Shown: positions 1 to 12,155 of the stretch, piece by piece
Layout: each line of letters opens with the position of its first letter
Numbering within the stretch: position 1 is the first letter of the stretch
Source of the DNA: Stenotrophomonas sp. NA06056
GTDB taxonomy: Bacteria > Pseudomonadota > Gammaproteobacteria > Xanthomonadales > Xanthomonadaceae
NCBI RefSeq assembly: GCF_013364355.1
Contig: NZ_CP054931.1
Span: 2,232,001 to 2,296,000, forward strand
Direction of reading: 5' to 3'
DNA: 64,000 nt
Made by a program: the position numbers and the translations under genes
Notes under the pieces: model-generated
Told to the model about the DNA's origin: nothing
Database searches by the model: none
Seen by the model: only the letters and a program-made list of their open reading frames with translations

Positions 1-80
1 GTCTGCTGCGCGGTCAGCGGCAGGGGCGGGATGCCAAGCGCAGCGCGCTCGGCGACGTGGTGGCGGTAGGCTTCCAACAT
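1..80 (-). CDS. acnB: aconitate hydratase B, N-terminal fragment (cut by window edge)
   Basis: Only the first 26 codons are in the window. They read MLEAYRHHVAERAALGIP..., which closely matches the start of E. coli AcnB (MLEEYRKHVAERAAEGI). AcnB interconverts citrate and isocitrate in the TCA cycle through a [4Fe-4S] cluster. The ATG at 80 is preceded by a GGGAG ribosome-binding site about 5 nt upstream. The rest of the gene lies to the left. Having acnB close to acnA fits Xanthomonadaceae; here a toxin-antitoxin pair sits between them. The identification rests on a short stretch, but that stretch is very characteristic. Confidence 0.85.
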   Translation of the reverse strand, partial: MLEAYRHHVAERAALGIPPLPLTAQQ

Positions 81-119
81 GACAACTCCCGGGTAATGCG
101 TAGGTTGAAAAAAATGGGC

Positions 120-518
120 TCAGGCTTGCGGCACGATCAGCTTCAGGCCCTTGAAGTAGTCGCGGTAAAACGTATCGTTCCAGGTGATCAGGCCATCGCA
201 CTGCAGCAGTGCGTGAGCGCCGACCATGAATTCGTCCAGGCTGCGGCGGCTGCCGCTGCGTTGGCGGTGGCGCCGGTGCATTTCACCGGCGCGCAATGCG
301 GACTTGGCCTCCATCGGATTGAAGTGCACGCCCATTTCCTCCAGCGCTTCAAGCACTTCGGCACCTCCGCGCAACGAAGCGCAGACCTCCGCCAAGGTGG
401 CGCCGCACACCACCACGCGGCCACCGACCAGGCTCTGCCGCAGCATCGCCTCGACCGCGTCGGCCTGCGGGCCATTGCTGAGCAGTTCGACCAGCACCGG
501 TGAATCGACGGCGATCAT
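120..518 (-). CDS. vapC: VapC-type PIN-domain toxin (putative ribonuclease)
   Basis: A protein of about 132 aa with PIN-domain layout: an N-terminal acidic residue in MIAVDSPVL, a second acid in LAEVCASL, and later acids in SLDEFMVGAHALL and TWNDTFYRDY. PIN toxins of the VapC class are Mg-dependent endoribonucleases that cut tRNA or rRNA when the antitoxin is lost. The ATG at 518 lies 6 nt after the stop of the upstream AbrB-fold gene (a GTG at 521 is an alternative), so the two are almost certainly co-transcribed and translationally coupled. Length (130-140 aa) is typical. The substrate cannot be told from sequence. Confidence 0.85.
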   Translation of the reverse strand: MIAVDSPVLVELLSNGPQADAVEAMLRQSLVGGRVVVCGATLAEVCASLRGGAEVLEALEEMGVHFNPMEAKSALRAGEMHRRHRQRSGSRRSLDEFMVGAHALLQCDGLITWNDTFYRDYFKGLKLIVPQA

Positions 519-524
519 CACGGC

Positions 525-749
525 TTATTCCTCGTCCCGCACCGCGCGCACGGCGGCCTCGGAAGATTCGAATCCATCCAGCGCGAACTTGCCGCGGGCG
601 CGTGAGATCGCATCGTCCACGCTCTTGCGCAGGATGATGCGGCTGCCATCCAGCTCGACCTTCAGCAAGGTGCCCTTGGTCAGGCCCAGCGCGTCGCGCA
701 CGGCTTTGGGAAGGGTGATCTGCCCGCGTTCTGCAACAGTGGCTTCCAT
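525..749 (-). CDS. vapB: VapB-type antitoxin, AbrB/SpoVT fold
   Basis: A 74-aa protein beginning MEATVAERGQITLPKAVRDALG, the signature of AbrB/MazE-like swapped-hairpin DNA-binding domains. The C-terminal half (ARGKFALDGFESSEAAVRAVRDEE) would be the toxin-neutralising tail. I chose the ATG at 749 because TGGAGGG lies about 8 nt upstream and the AbrB domain starts immediately; an in-frame ATG at 773 would add eight unrelated residues and overlap the promoter. Antitoxin-toxin order and the small gap are classic. It probably autorepresses through GTATG half-sites at 766-800. Confidence 0.85.
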   Translation of the reverse strand: MEATVAERGQITLPKAVRDALGLTKGTLLKVELDGSRIILRKSVDDAISRARGKFALDGFESSEAAVRAVRDEE

Positions 750-765
750 CGGTAGGCCCTCCAGA

Positions 766-800
766 GTATGCACAAATTATACATACTTCCCCGGGCATAC
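766..800 (-). promoter_or_regulatory. putative vapBC promoter/operator with three GTATG half-sites
   Basis: On the minus strand a perfect -10 box (TATAAT, 776-781) lies between GTATG/CATAC half-sites at 766-770, 782-786 and 796-800. The pair at 766-770 and 782-786 forms an inverted repeat over the -10, and the two distal sites share the direct repeat GGAAGTATG. This arrangement would let the AbrB-fold antitoxin repress its own operon. No good -35 is visible. Confidence 0.55.
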
Positions 801-1048
801 TTCCACCCTGAACCGGACAGGCGAACCGTCAGCCCCTGCCTCGCAAAGGATCGGCCACAAACGTGACATACGCCATACACCTTCCTCTGTAGTCTTGAAC
901 CGATGCCGCAGGCCGGACCCGGCCAGGTGAATCCATTCAGTTACGGGTTCATACTGGGACGACCGGGGCCGCAAGGCCTGCGGCGACCGCAAGCAGGCCC
1001 GTCCATGTACGGGCCACTGCAAGCCATCCGCAACAGGAGTCATCCCGC

Positions 1049-3802
<2,754 letters not shown>

Positions 3803-3810
3803 CGCCTGAC

Positions 3811-3878
3811 CTGTAGAGCCGAGCCATGCTCGGCTGCATTGCCACCAACCGCAGCCGAGCATCGGCTCGGCTCTACAG
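3811..3878. repeat. SMAG-type GTAG palindrome, inverted dimer
   Basis: CTGTAGAGCCGAGCCATGCT is mirrored by a reverse-complement copy ending at 3878, with about 10 nt between arms. Each arm is itself a small hairpin (GAGCC-GAGC / GCTCGGC) headed by GTAG, as in the SMAG repeats known from S. maltophilia. It sits between the 3' ends of acnA and a convergent gene, a usual REP position, and could act as a bidirectional terminator or mRNA stabiliser. Confidence 0.85.
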
Positions 3879-3888
3879 AATCACTGCC

Positions 3889-4341
3889 TTACGGCCTGAC
3901 ACCATAGATCCGCCAGGGCGCCTCGCTCGGCCCGACGTCATAGATCAGGCTTCGCAGCCCCTCCGGCATCATCGACTCGCCGTGCGCGGCGCCGACATTG
4001 AGCACGGTCACCACCATCTCGAACGCTGCATGTGGCGCCTGGCCGATGCGCGAACAGACCACACCGCGCTCGCCCGGATGCACCCGCGGGGTGAAGCCAT
4101 CACCACACTGCACGCCTATGAACCGGTAGCCGCGATCCTCATCGCTGCCCGGCATCAGCGCATGCGCGGCATAGGACACGCGCCCCTGCCCGCCCGAATA
4201 GGCCGGCACCTTCACCCTGAACTGACCTGCGTCCCCCACTGCCAGCACCGGAAAGTCCAGCTGTCGCAACGGCGGCGGAAGCGGCTCGGCACTCAACGGA
4301 ACCGTGGCGGACAGCAACAGGCCACAGAGGCATCGTTTCAT
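3889..4341 (-). CDS. small secreted protein of unknown function
   Basis: A 150-aa protein with a signal peptide (MKRCLCGLLLSATVPLSA, cleavage probably before EPLPPP). The mature part is a mostly beta-type sequence with two cysteines (GVQCGDGF, GVVCSRIG) that could pair in the periplasm. The start has AGGAG 7 nt upstream. I recognise no family. It is convergent with acnA and lies beyond the end of betT on the same strand, about 120 nt away, so co-transcription with betT is possible but not required. Confidence 0.75.
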   Translation of the reverse strand: MKRCLCGLLLSATVPLSAEPLPPPLRQLDFPVLAVGDAGQFRVKVPAYSGGQGRVSYAAHALMPGSDEDRGYRFIGVQCGDGFTPRVHPGERGVVCSRIGQAPHAAFEMVVTVLNVGAAHGESMMPEGLRSLIYDVGPSEAPWRIYGVRP

Positions 4342-4458
4342 CGGGATCTCCTGCTTGAAGAGACCCCATGGTCGATCACGACGCTATGCGACGTATCTAG
4401 GAATGCAACGAAATGTGGCGGGCACCGACCCACGTCGATACCCGCGCAGCGCCGGCAC

Positions 4459-6009
4459 TCAGCGCCGCGGTGCGTCCGGGTCCGTGCGCAGCGCCTTCAG
4501 CAGGCCCCACATGTAGAGCGCCAGGATGGCCGAGAACGGCAGGCCGCACAGCACCACCGCCGTCTGCATCGCGCTGAAGTTGCCGGCCAGCAGCAGACCG
4601 ACACTGGCCACAGTGATGCCCACCGCCCAGAACACGCGCAGCCAGATCGGCGCGTCATGCCCATCCTCCACCCCATCATCGACGCGGCGCGTGCACAGAT
4701 TGGCAATCATCAGCGTGCCCGAATCGACCGGGGTCAGGAACAGCACGAACCCGATCACCACCGCAGCACCGGCGACATAGGGCGCTGCGGGCAGGTACTC
4801 CAGCAGCTTGAACAGGGTCATCGCCGCGTCATGCTGGGCCACTTCGCCCAGCACCGCCTGGCCATGGTTCAGCACCAGATCGATGGCGGTGTTGCCGAAG
4901 ATCGACAGCCACGCCAGGGTGAAACCCAGCGGAATCAGCAGCACGCCCATGATCACTTCGCGGATGGTGCGACCGCGTGAGATGCGCGCTACGAACAGGC
5001 CCACGAACGGCGCCCAGGCAATCCACCAGGCCCAATAGAACAGCGTCCACGAGCCCATCCACTCACGCCCCTTCGGGTCGTTGAGGTACATGTCGAAGCT
5101 CTTGCGCACGAACGCACCGAGGTAGTCGCCGGTGTTCTGCACCAGACCATCGAACAGGTGCAGGGTCGGCCCGGTCACCAGCACGAACAGCAGCAACAGG
5201 CACAGCAACCGCACATTGAGGTTGGAGAGCCAGGCGATACCCTTCTCCACACCGGCAACGACGCCGATGGTGGCCACCACCATCATCACCAGCACGATCG
5301 CCACCAGCACCTGCGGCGTATCCGGGATGTGGAACAGGTAGACCAGGCCGGACTGCACCACCAGCGCACCGATGCCGAGGTTGGTGACCATCGAGATCAG
5401 CGTCGCCAGGATGCCGAAGCCATCCACCATGTCGCCGATACGGCCGTGGATGCGCTCACCGAAGATCGGATACAGCGCCGAACGCAGCGCCAGCGGCAGG
5501 TTACGGCGATAAGCGAAGTAGCCCAGCGCCACGCCGACCAGCGCGTACAACGCCCAGCCGTGCAGGCCCCAGTGCAGGAAGGTCAGCACCATCGCTTCGC
5601 GGCCGGCCGCAACGGTGCCGCCGGGCTGCCCGGGCGGGTTGAGGAAATGGTCCAGCGGCTCGTAGGCGCCGTAGTACAGCAGCGCGATGCCGATGCCGGC
5701 CGAGAACAGCATCGATACCCAGGCCACGTAGCCGAACGCCGGCGATTCCTCGTTATGGCCCAGGCGGATGCGGCCGTACGGGGAGAACGCCAGCCACAGC
5801 ACGAACGCCAGGCAGGCCACGATCAGCAGCATGTACCACCAGCCGAACGCCGCCGAGACCTCGGCCTGCGCCAATTGCAGCCAGTGCTCGCTGGCCTCCG
5901 GGAAGAACACGGTCAACGCACCGAGGATGCCGATGGAGATCGAAGAACTGAAGAACACGAAACGGTTCAAGCGCAGGGGCGAGCGCTTGGGATGAGCCAG
6001 GGAAGACAT
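4459..6009 (-). CDS. betT: BCCT-family choline/glycine betaine transporter
   Basis: A 516-aa membrane protein with about 12 hydrophobic segments. The BCCT signatures are SAGIGIALLYYGAYEPLDHF and the Trp-rich WTLFYWAWWIAWAPFVGLFVARISRGRTIREVI region. It would import choline (or betaine) with a cation gradient. At 516 aa it lacks the long cytoplasmic C-terminal tail of E. coli BetT (677 aa), which senses osmolarity, so its control may differ. It diverges from betIBA across a perfect palindrome at 6100-6127, so BetI probably represses both sides. Symbol assigned from family plus context. Confidence 0.92.
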   Translation of the reverse strand: MSSLAHPKRSPLRLNRFVFFSSSISIGILGALTVFFPEASEHWLQLAQAEVSAAFGWWYMLLIVACLAFVLWLAFSPYGRIRLGHNEESPAFGYVAWVSMLFSAGIGIALLYYGAYEPLDHFLNPPGQPGGTVAAGREAMVLTFLHWGLHGWALYALVGVALGYFAYRRNLPLALRSALYPIFGERIHGRIGDMVDGFGILATLISMVTNLGIGALVVQSGLVYLFHIPDTPQVLVAIVLVMMVVATIGVVAGVEKGIAWLSNLNVRLLCLLLLFVLVTGPTLHLFDGLVQNTGDYLGAFVRKSFDMYLNDPKGREWMGSWTLFYWAWWIAWAPFVGLFVARISRGRTIREVIMGVLLIPLGFTLAWLSIFGNTAIDLVLNHGQAVLGEVAQHDAAMTLFKLLEYLPAAPYVAGAAVVIGFVLFLTPVDSGTLMIANLCTRRVDDGVEDGHDAPIWLRVFWAVGITVASVGLLLAGNFSAMQTAVVLCGLPFSAILALYMWGLLKALRTDPDAPRR

Positions 6010-6099
6010 GGGATCGTCTCATCAGTCCAAGGGGGCACATGGGCGGGGCCGGACCGGAAACCGGGCCCATGGCGTGGGGGCGCGACCGGCATCGTAGGG

Positions 6100-6127
6100 T
6101 TTATTGATTGAACGTTCAATCAATAAA
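6100..6127. promoter_or_regulatory. BetI operator, perfect 28-bp palindrome
   Basis: TTTATTGATTGAAC is followed directly by its exact reverse complement, centred between 6113 and 6114 in the betT-betI divergent gap. The core TTGATTGAACG / CGTTCAATCAA closely resembles the known E. coli BetI site in the betT-betI intergenic region. It is strikingly AT-rich against the local GC background. Choline-responsive repression of both betT and betIBA is the likely outcome. Confidence 0.85.
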
Positions 6128-6179
6128 AAGTATGATCTGCACCAGCCCGGCATTCCGGGTCGCAATCCGTGGAGAGACA

Positions 6180-6770
6180 ATGCCGAAGAAAGGCGTGGAA
6201 CCGGTCCGTCGCGAGCAGCTGATCCGGGCCACTTTCCAGACCATCGACGAGATCGGCATGGCCGATGCTACCGTCGCCACCATCGCGAAGAAGGCCGGCC
6301 TGTCCAGCGGCATCGTTGCCCACTACTTCGGCGACAAGGACGGCCTGCTCAATGCCGCAATGCGGCAGATCCTGCGTGAGCTGAAGGCCGCTGTCGCCCG
6401 CTACCGCGATGCCGCAGCCGACGACGCACGTTCACAGCTTCGCGCCATCGTTGATGGCAATTTCGACGACAGCCAGACCAACGGGACCGCCATGCGTGTA
6501 TGGCTGACGTTCTGGGCCGCGAGCATGCACCAGCCGGAACTGACCCGGTTGCAACGCGCCAACGACCAGCGCCTGTTTTCCAACCTCTGCCACCAGTTCA
6601 ACCGCCAGCTACCGCATGCGCAGGCACGCCTGTCCGCACGCGGACTGGCCGCGATGATCGACGGCCTGTGGCTTCGCGGCAGCCTGGTCGGCGGTGATTT
6701 CAACGCTGACAAGGCCCGCCGCATCGCCTACGGCTACATCGATTTCCAATTGCAGGCCAACGCGCCCTGA
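6180..6770 (+). CDS. betI: TetR-family choline-responsive repressor BetI
   Basis: A 196-aa TetR-type repressor starting [20 protein letters not shown], with the recognition helix in [22 protein letters not shown], closely matching E. coli BetI (MPKLGMQPIRRRQLI...). The C-terminal FWASSMHQP-like segment ([15 protein letters not shown]) is also typical. ATG at 6180 is chosen over an upstream ATG because it matches BetI and has GGAGAG 9 nt upstream; the longer frame would run through the operator. It heads betI-betB-betA, and should release the operator when choline is present. Confidence 0.95.
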   Translation: MPKKGVEPVRREQLIRATFQTIDEIGMADATVATIAKKAGLSSGIVAHYFGDKDGLLNAAMRQILRELKAAVARYRDAAADDARSQLRAIVDGNFDDSQTNGTAMRVWLTFWAASMHQPELTRLQRANDQRLFSNLCHQFNRQLPHAQARLSARGLAAMIDGLWLRGSLVGGDFNADKARRIAYGYIDFQLQANAP

Positions 6771-6811
6771 GCGCGCTGCGACCCCGCCCCACCCCTTCCA
6801 GGAGTACGCCG

Positions 6812-8284
6812 ATGACCACCCTGCCCGTGCAACAGCTCTACATCCACGGCCGCCGCGTCGACGCCACCAGTGGCAAGACCTTCCAGACCGTCAACCCGGC
6901 CACTGGCCAGGTGCTGGCCGACGTGCAGATCGCCAGCCAGGCCGATGTCGAGCGCGCGGTTGAAAGCGCAAGCGAAGGCCAGAAGGTGTGGGCAGCGATG
7001 ACCGCGATGGAGCGCTCGCGCATTCTGCGCCGCGCGGTCGAGATCCTGCGCGAGCGCAACGACGAGCTGGCCCACCTGGAAACCCTGGACACCGGCAAGG
7101 CGCTGGCTGAAACCACCACTGTGGACATCGTCACCGGTGCCGACGTGGTCGAGTACTACGCCGGCCTGGCCACTGCCATCGAAGGCATCCAGCTGCCGCT
7201 GCGCGAATCGAGCTTCTTCTACACCCGTCGCGAACCGCTGGGCGTGGTCGCCGGCATCGGCGCCTGGAACTACCCGATCCAGATCGCCATGTGGAAGTCG
7301 GCCCCAGCCCTGGCCGCCGGCAACGCGATGGTGTTCAAGCCGTCGGAAGTGACCCCGTTGACCGCGATCAAGCTGGCCGAGATCTACACCGAAGCCGGAG
7401 TGCCGGCCGGTGTGTTCAACGTGGTGCAGGGCCCGGGCCGTGAGATCGGCCAGTGGTTGACCGAGCACCCGGTGATCGAGAAGATCTCCTTCACCGGTGG
7501 CGTCGCCACTGGCAAGAAGGTGATGGCCAGCGCCGCGTCGTCGTCACTGAAGGAAGTGACCATGGAACTCGGCGGCAAGTCGCCGCTGGTGATCTGTGAC
7601 GACGCCGATCTGGACCGTGCCGCCGACATCGCGGTGATGGCCAACTTCTTCAGCTCCGGCCAGGTCTGCACCAATGGCACCCGCGTATTCGTGCCGCGCA
7701 GCATGCTGGCCGCGTTCGAAGCCGCTGTTGTCGCGCGCGTCAAGCGCATCCGCGTCGGCGACCCGATGGCCGCCGAGACCAACTTCGGCCCGCTGACCAG
7801 CTTCCCGCACATGGAAAACGTGCTGCGCTACATCGAAAGCGGCAAGGCCGAAGGCGCGCGCCTGCTGACCGGCGGCGGCCGTGCCACCGACGGCGCCCTG
7901 GCCAACGGTGCCTACGTGCTGCCGACCGTGTTCTCCGACTGCCGCGATGACATGACCATTGTCCGCGAAGAGATCTTCGGACCGGTGATGAGCATCCTCG
8001 CTTACGACGACGAAGACGAAGTGGTGCGCCGCGCCAACGACACCACCTTCGGCCTGGCCGCAGGCGTGGTCAGCAAGGACATCAGCCGCGCGCATCGCAT
8101 CATCCACCGTCTGGAAGCCGGCATCTGCTGGATCAACACCTGGGGCGAGTCGCCGGCCGAAATGCCGGTGGGCGGCTACAAGGAGTCCGGCGTCGGCCGC
8201 GAAAACGGCCTGTCCACCCTGGGCCACTACACCCGCATCAAATCGGTGCAGGTCGAGCTGGGCGACTACGCCAGCGTGTTCTGA
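6812..8284 (+). CDS. betB: betaine aldehyde dehydrogenase
   Basis: A 490-aa NAD(P)-dependent aldehyde dehydrogenase, the same length as E. coli BetB and highly similar along its whole length. Catalytic Glu lies in MELGGKSPL and nucleophile Cys in [14 protein letters not shown]; the C-terminal [17 protein letters not shown] is a BetB signature. It oxidises betaine aldehyde to the osmoprotectant glycine betaine. AGGAGT sits 8 nt before the ATG. It lies 41 nt after betI and 100 nt before betA in one operon. Confidence 0.97.
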   Translation: MTTLPVQQLYIHGRRVDATSGKTFQTVNPATGQVLADVQIASQADVERAVESASEGQKVWAAMTAMERSRILRRAVEILRERNDELAHLETLDTGKALAETTTVDIVTGADVVEYYAGLATAIEGIQLPLRESSFFYTRREPLGVVAGIGAWNYPIQIAMWKSAPALAAGNAMVFKPSEVTPLTAIKLAEIYTEAGVPAGVFNVVQGPGREIGQWLTEHPVIEKISFTGGVATGKKVMASAASSSLKEVTMELGGKSPLVICDDADLDRAADIAVMANFFSSGQVCTNGTRVFVPRSMLAAFEAAVVARVKRIRVGDPMAAETNFGPLTSFPHMENVLRYIESGKAEGARLLTGGGRATDGALANGAYVLPTVFSDCRDDMTIVREEIFGPVMSILAYDDEDEVVRRANDTTFGLAAGVVSKDISRAHRIIHRLEAGICWINTWGESPAEMPVGGYKESGVGRENGLSTLGHYTRIKSVQVELGDYASVF

Positions 8285-8384
8285 TCGGCGCGCTCTGAGC
8301 ACGCCCCATCGTCCGGCCACCGCGCCGATCCGAGATTACGCCGGGACGCCTGCCTGCAGTGCGCCCGGCCTGAAGGAGACACCC

Positions 8385-10067
8385 ATGAGCACTCATAACG
8401 AGTACGACTACATCATCATCGGCGCCGGTTCGGCCGGCAACGTGCTGGCCACCCGCCTCACCGAAGATGCCGATGTCAGCGTGCTGCTGCTGGAGGCCGG
8501 TGGCCCGGACTACCGGCTCGATTTCCGTACCCAGATGCCCGCCGCGCTGGCCTTCCCGCTGCAGGGCAAGCGCTACAACTGGGCGTACAAGACCGATCCC
8601 GAGCCCTTCATGAACAACCGCCGGATGGACTGCGGTCGTGGCAAGGGCCTGGGCGGTTCGTCGCTGATCAACGGCATGTGCTACATCCGTGGCAACGCGA
8701 TGGACTACGACAACTGGGCCGGCATGCCGGGCCTGGAAGACTGGACCTACCTGGACTGCCTGCCGTACTTCCGCAAGGCCGAAACCCGCGACATCGGCGC
8801 CAATGACTACCACGGCGGCGACGGCCCGCTGCGGGTCACCACGCCGAAGGCCGGCAACAACGAGCTGTTCGCGGCGATGGTCGAGGCCGGTGTACAGGCC
8901 GGTTACCCGCGCACCGACGACCTCAACGGCTACCAGCAGGAAGGCTTCGGTCCGATGGACCGCACGGTCACGCCGAAGGGTCGCCGCTCCAGCACCGCGC
9001 GCGGCTATCTGGATCTGGCCAAGCCGCGCCCGAACCTGACCATCGTCACCCACGCGCTGACCGACCGCATCCTGTTCTCGGGCAAGCGTGCGGTGGGCGT
9101 GCAGTGGTTGCACAACGACCAGCCACAGCGTGCCGCCGCGCGCCGCGAAGTGCTGCTGTGCGGCGGCGCCATCGCCTCGCCGCAGATCCTGCAGCGCTCG
9201 GGCGTCGGCCCGGCCGACCTGCTGCGCAGCCTGGACATCGACCTGGTGCATCACCTGCCCGGCGTCGGTGCCAACCTGCAGGACCACCTTGAGATGTACC
9301 TGCAGTACGAGTGCAAGAAGCCGGTCTCGCTGGCCCCCGCACTGAAGCTGTACAACCAGCCGGCAATCGGTGCGGAGTGGCTGTTCCTGGGCACCGGCAT
9401 CGGCGCCAGCAACCAGTTCGAGGCCGGTGGCTTCATCCGCAGCGACGCCGAGTTCGACTGGCCGAACCTGCAGTACCACTTCCTGCCGGTGGCGATCAAT
9501 TACAACGGTTCCAACCCGATCAAGGCGCACAGCTTCCAGATGCACGTCGGCTCGATGCGCTCGCCCAGCCGCGGCCGCATCCACGTGCGCTCGAAGGACC
9601 CGCGCGAAGATCCCAGCATCCTCTTCAACTACATGTCGCACGACCAGGACTGGCGCGAATTCCGCGCGGCGATCCGGATCACCCGCGAGATCTTCGCGCA
9701 GCCGGCACTGGCCCCGTACAGCGGCCGCGAGATCTCGCCGGGCAGCGCGCTGCAGACCGACGCGCAGATCGATGCGTTCGTGCGCGAGCATGCCGAGACC
9801 GCCTATCACCCGTCCTGCTCGAACAAGATGGGCCACGCCGATGATCCGATGGCGGTGGTCGACGGCCAGGGTCGCGTGCACGGCCTGGAAGGTCTGCGCA
9901 TCGTCGATGCCTCGATCATGCCGCAGGTGGTCACCGGCAACCTCAACGCGCCGACCATCATGATCGCCGAGAAGCTGGCCGATGTGATCCGCGGCCGCGC
10001 GCCGTTGCCGCGCAGCGCTGCGCCTTACTACAAGGCCAACGGCGCACCGGTTCGCAGCCGCGGCTGA
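8385..10067 (+). CDS. betA: choline dehydrogenase (GMC oxidoreductase)
   Basis: A 560-aa flavoprotein of the glucose-methanol-choline family. The N-terminal FAD-binding motif is [20 protein letters not shown] signatures are [19 protein letters not shown] and [17 protein letters not shown]; the C-terminal catalytic region carries [10 protein letters not shown] and [18 protein letters not shown]. It performs the first oxidation of choline to betaine aldehyde, feeding BetB. AGGAG lies 8 nt before the ATG. Length matches E. coli BetA (556 aa). Last gene of the bet operon; a repeat and a terminator hairpin follow. Confidence 0.97.
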   Translation: MSTHNEYDYIIIGAGSAGNVLATRLTEDADVSVLLLEAGGPDYRLDFRTQMPAALAFPLQGKRYNWAYKTDPEPFMNNRRMDCGRGKGLGGSSLINGMCYIRGNAMDYDNWAGMPGLEDWTYLDCLPYFRKAETRDIGANDYHGGDGPLRVTTPKAGNNELFAAMVEAGVQAGYPRTDDLNGYQQEGFGPMDRTVTPKGRRSSTARGYLDLAKPRPNLTIVTHALTDRILFSGKRAVGVQWLHNDQPQRAAARREVLLCGGAIASPQILQRSGVGPADLLRSLDIDLVHHLPGVGANLQDHLEMYLQYECKKPVSLAPALKLYNQPAIGAEWLFLGTGIGASNQFEAGGFIRSDAEFDWPNLQYHFLPVAINYNGSNPIKAHSFQMHVGSMRSPSRGRIHVRSKDPREDPSILFNYMSHDQDWREFRAAIRITREIFAQPALAPYSGREISPGSALQTDAQIDAFVREHAETAYHPSCSNKMGHADDPMAVVDGQGRVHGLEGLRIVDASIMPQVVTGNLNAPTIMIAEKLADVIRGRAPLPRSAAPYYKANGAPVRSRG

Positions 10068-10102
10068 CGCAAACAGCCCTGCACTGGCGTGCGTTCGCCA
10101 TT

Positions 10103-10179
10103 GGTGGGTGCCCACCTTGGTGGGCACACCTCCAGGCGCGTCGGCGGACCTGCGGTGCCGACCAAGGTCGGCACCCACC
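10103..10179. repeat. SMAG-like inverted dimer, GGTGGGTGCC variant
   Basis: Two hairpins in inverted order: GTGCCCACC-TT-GGTGGGCAC on the left and GTGCCGACC-AA-GGTCGGCAC on the right, framed by GGTGG and CCACC. The two stems differ by a compensated base change (C:G against G:C), so each keeps its pairing. It lacks the GTAG head but resembles SMAG dimers elsewhere in the window. Confidence 0.65.
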
Positions 10180-10201
10180 GTCGCAGCCCTCGCGCAAATG
10201 C

Positions 10202-10231
10202 AGAGGCCCCTCACGGGGCCTCTTCGCGTTT
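10202..10231 (+). terminator. Rho-independent terminator after betA
   Basis: AGAGGCCCC-TCAC-GGGGCCTCT forms a 9-bp stem with a 4-nt loop, followed by TCGCGTTTT. It lies 135 nt after the betA stop and before rpfB, isolating the two transcription units. Confidence 0.75.
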
Positions 10232-10317
10232 TCCCTACGGGACGGTATGCTGCGGAGAGCGGTTCTGGCGGATACTGTCCGCGCCGCACCCATCATTACG
10301 ATTCCTGGAGGGGGAAT

Positions 10318-11994
10318 ATGAGTCTGGATCGTCCCTGGCTGCAGAGCTATCCGAAAGGCGTTCCCGCCGAGATCGACGTCAACGAGTTCCATTCGGTAGT
10401 TTCGGTCTTCGACGCGTCCGTCGCGAAGTACCGCGACCGACCGGCCTACTCCAGCTTCGGCAAGACCCTCACCTACGGTGAGACCGATGCCCTGGTCGAG
10501 CAGTTCGCCGCTTACCTGCTGGGCGAGCTGAAGCTCAAAAAGGGCGACCGCGTCGCCTTGATGATGCCCAACTGCCTGCAGTACCCGGTGGCGACCTTCG
10601 GCGTGCTGCGTGCCGGCTTGACCGTGGTCAACGTCAACCCGCTGTACACCGCGCGCGAGCTGAAGCACCAGCTCATTGACGCCGGCGTGGCCGCGATCGT
10701 GGTTGTGGACAACTTCGGCGACACTGTCGAGCAGGTCATCGCCGATACGCCGGTCAAGCACGTGGTCACCACCGGCCTGGGCGACCTGCTCGGCGCCAAG
10801 GGCGTGATCGTCAACTTCGTGCTGAAGTACATCAAGAAGATGGTGCCCAACTACCATCTGAAGGGCGCGGTGCGCTTCAAGCAGGCGCTCAAGCTGGGCA
10901 GCCGCCACACCCTGCCGAAGGTCGAGATCGACCATGACGACGTGGCGTTCCTGCAGTACACCGGCGGCACCACCGGCGTGGCCAAGGGCGCCATGCTGAC
11001 CAACCGCAACCTGATCGCCAACATGCAGCAGGCCTCGGCCTGGATCAGTGCGTCTGGCATCGAGATGGGCAAGGAATGGATCATCACCGCGCTGCCGCTG
11101 TACCACATCTTCGCGTTGACGGCGAACGGCCTGGTCTTCATGAAGTTCGGTGGCTGCAACCACCTCATCACCAACCCGCGTGACATGAAGGGCTTCGTCA
11201 AGGAGCTCAAGTCGGTGCGCTTCACCGCCATCACCGGCGTCAACACGCTGTTCAACGGCCTGCTCAACACCCCCGGCTTCGACACCGTCGATTTCTCCTC
11301 GCTGAAAGTGACCCTGGGCGGCGGCATGGCCGTGCAGCGTGCGGTTGCCGAGCGCTGGAAGAAGACCACCGGCGTCACCCTGGTCGAGGCCTACGGCCTG
11401 ACCGAGACCTCGCCGGCGGCCTGCATCAACCCGCTCACCCTGGCCGAATACAACGGCTCGATCGGCCTGCCGATTCCGTCCACCGATGCCTGCATCAAGG
11501 ACGACAACGGCAATATTCTGGCCCTGGGTGAAGTGGGTGAACTGTGCATCCGCGGCCCGCAGGTGATGAAGGGCTACTGGCAGCGTCCCGAGGAAACCGC
11601 CAAGGCCATCGACGCCGACGACTGGCTGCACACCGGTGACATGGCGAAGATGGACGAGCACGGCTTCTTCTACATCGTCGACCGCAAGAAGGACATGATC
11701 CTGGTGTCCGGCTTCAACGTGTACCCGAACGAAGTCGAAGACGTGATCGCGATGATGCCGGGCGTGCTGGAAGTGGCCGCAGTGGGTGTGCCAGACGAGA
11801 AGTCCGGCGAGGTGGTCAAGGTGGTCATCGTCAAGAAGGACCCGAACCTGACTGCCGAGATGGTCAAGGAGCACGCCCGGGCCAACCTGACCGGCTACAA
11901 GCACCCCAGAATCGTAGAATTCCGAAAAGAGCTGCCGAAGACCAACGTCGGCAAGATCCTGCGTCGCGAACTCCGCGATACGCCCGCCCCGTAA
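10318..11994 (+). CDS. rpfB: long-chain fatty acyl-CoA ligase RpfB/FadD
   Basis: A 558-aa AMP-forming acyl-CoA synthetase. The AMP/ATP P-loop is [14 protein letters not shown]; later motifs are YGLTETSP, the hinge [27 protein letters not shown] and the catalytic Lys region [13 protein letters not shown]. In Xanthomonas, RpfB activates free fatty acids and is involved in turnover of the DSF signal made by RpfF, which is the next gene. ATG at 10318 is favoured by CTGGAGGGGG about 5 nt upstream; a long in-frame extension runs through the betA terminator and is rejected. A terminator separates it from rpfF. Confidence 0.93.
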   Translation: MSLDRPWLQSYPKGVPAEIDVNEFHSVVSVFDASVAKYRDRPAYSSFGKTLTYGETDALVEQFAAYLLGELKLKKGDRVALMMPNCLQYPVATFGVLRAGLTVVNVNPLYTARELKHQLIDAGVAAIVVVDNFGDTVEQVIADTPVKHVVTTGLGDLLGAKGVIVNFVLKYIKKMVPNYHLKGAVRFKQALKLGSRHTLPKVEIDHDDVAFLQYTGGTTGVAKGAMLTNRNLIANMQQASAWISASGIEMGKEWIITALPLYHIFALTANGLVFMKFGGCNHLITNPRDMKGFVKELKSVRFTAITGVNTLFNGLLNTPGFDTVDFSSLKVTLGGGMAVQRAVAERWKKTTGVTLVEAYGLTETSPAACINPLTLAEYNGSIGLPIPSTDACIKDDNGNILALGEVGELCIRGPQVMKGYWQRPEETAKAIDADDWLHTGDMAKMDEHGFFYIVDRKKDMILVSGFNVYPNEVEDVIAMMPGVLEVAAVGVPDEKSGEVVKVVIVKKDPNLTAEMVKEHARANLTGYKHPRIVEFRKELPKTNVGKILRRELRDTPAP

Positions 11995-12020
11995 GGGTTT
12001 CCGGAAAGTTGAACGCGCTC

Positions 12021-12051
12021 AGGCCCGGGTTGGCAACGACCCGGGCCTTTT
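12021..12051 (+). terminator. Rho-independent terminator between rpfB and rpfF
   Basis: AGGCCCGGGT-TGGCAACG-ACCCGGGCCT is a 10-bp near-perfect stem followed by TTT. It implies that rpfF can be transcribed separately from rpfB, from the 100-nt gap that follows. Confidence 0.75.
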
Positions 12052-12155
12052 CGCATGCGCAGGCCCGGGCCCGGTGTAGCATCGCCGCGTGAGTGGACCG
12101 TTCGGCCCGCCGGCCACCACCTTGAACTGCGGGCCGCACCGCCGAGGACCCTTCC

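Noticed and set aside
780..1048. Small minus-strand ORFs in the vapB-acnA gap
   Set aside because: No ribosome site, homology or codon pattern; the region is probably promoter for acnA on one side and vapBC on the other.
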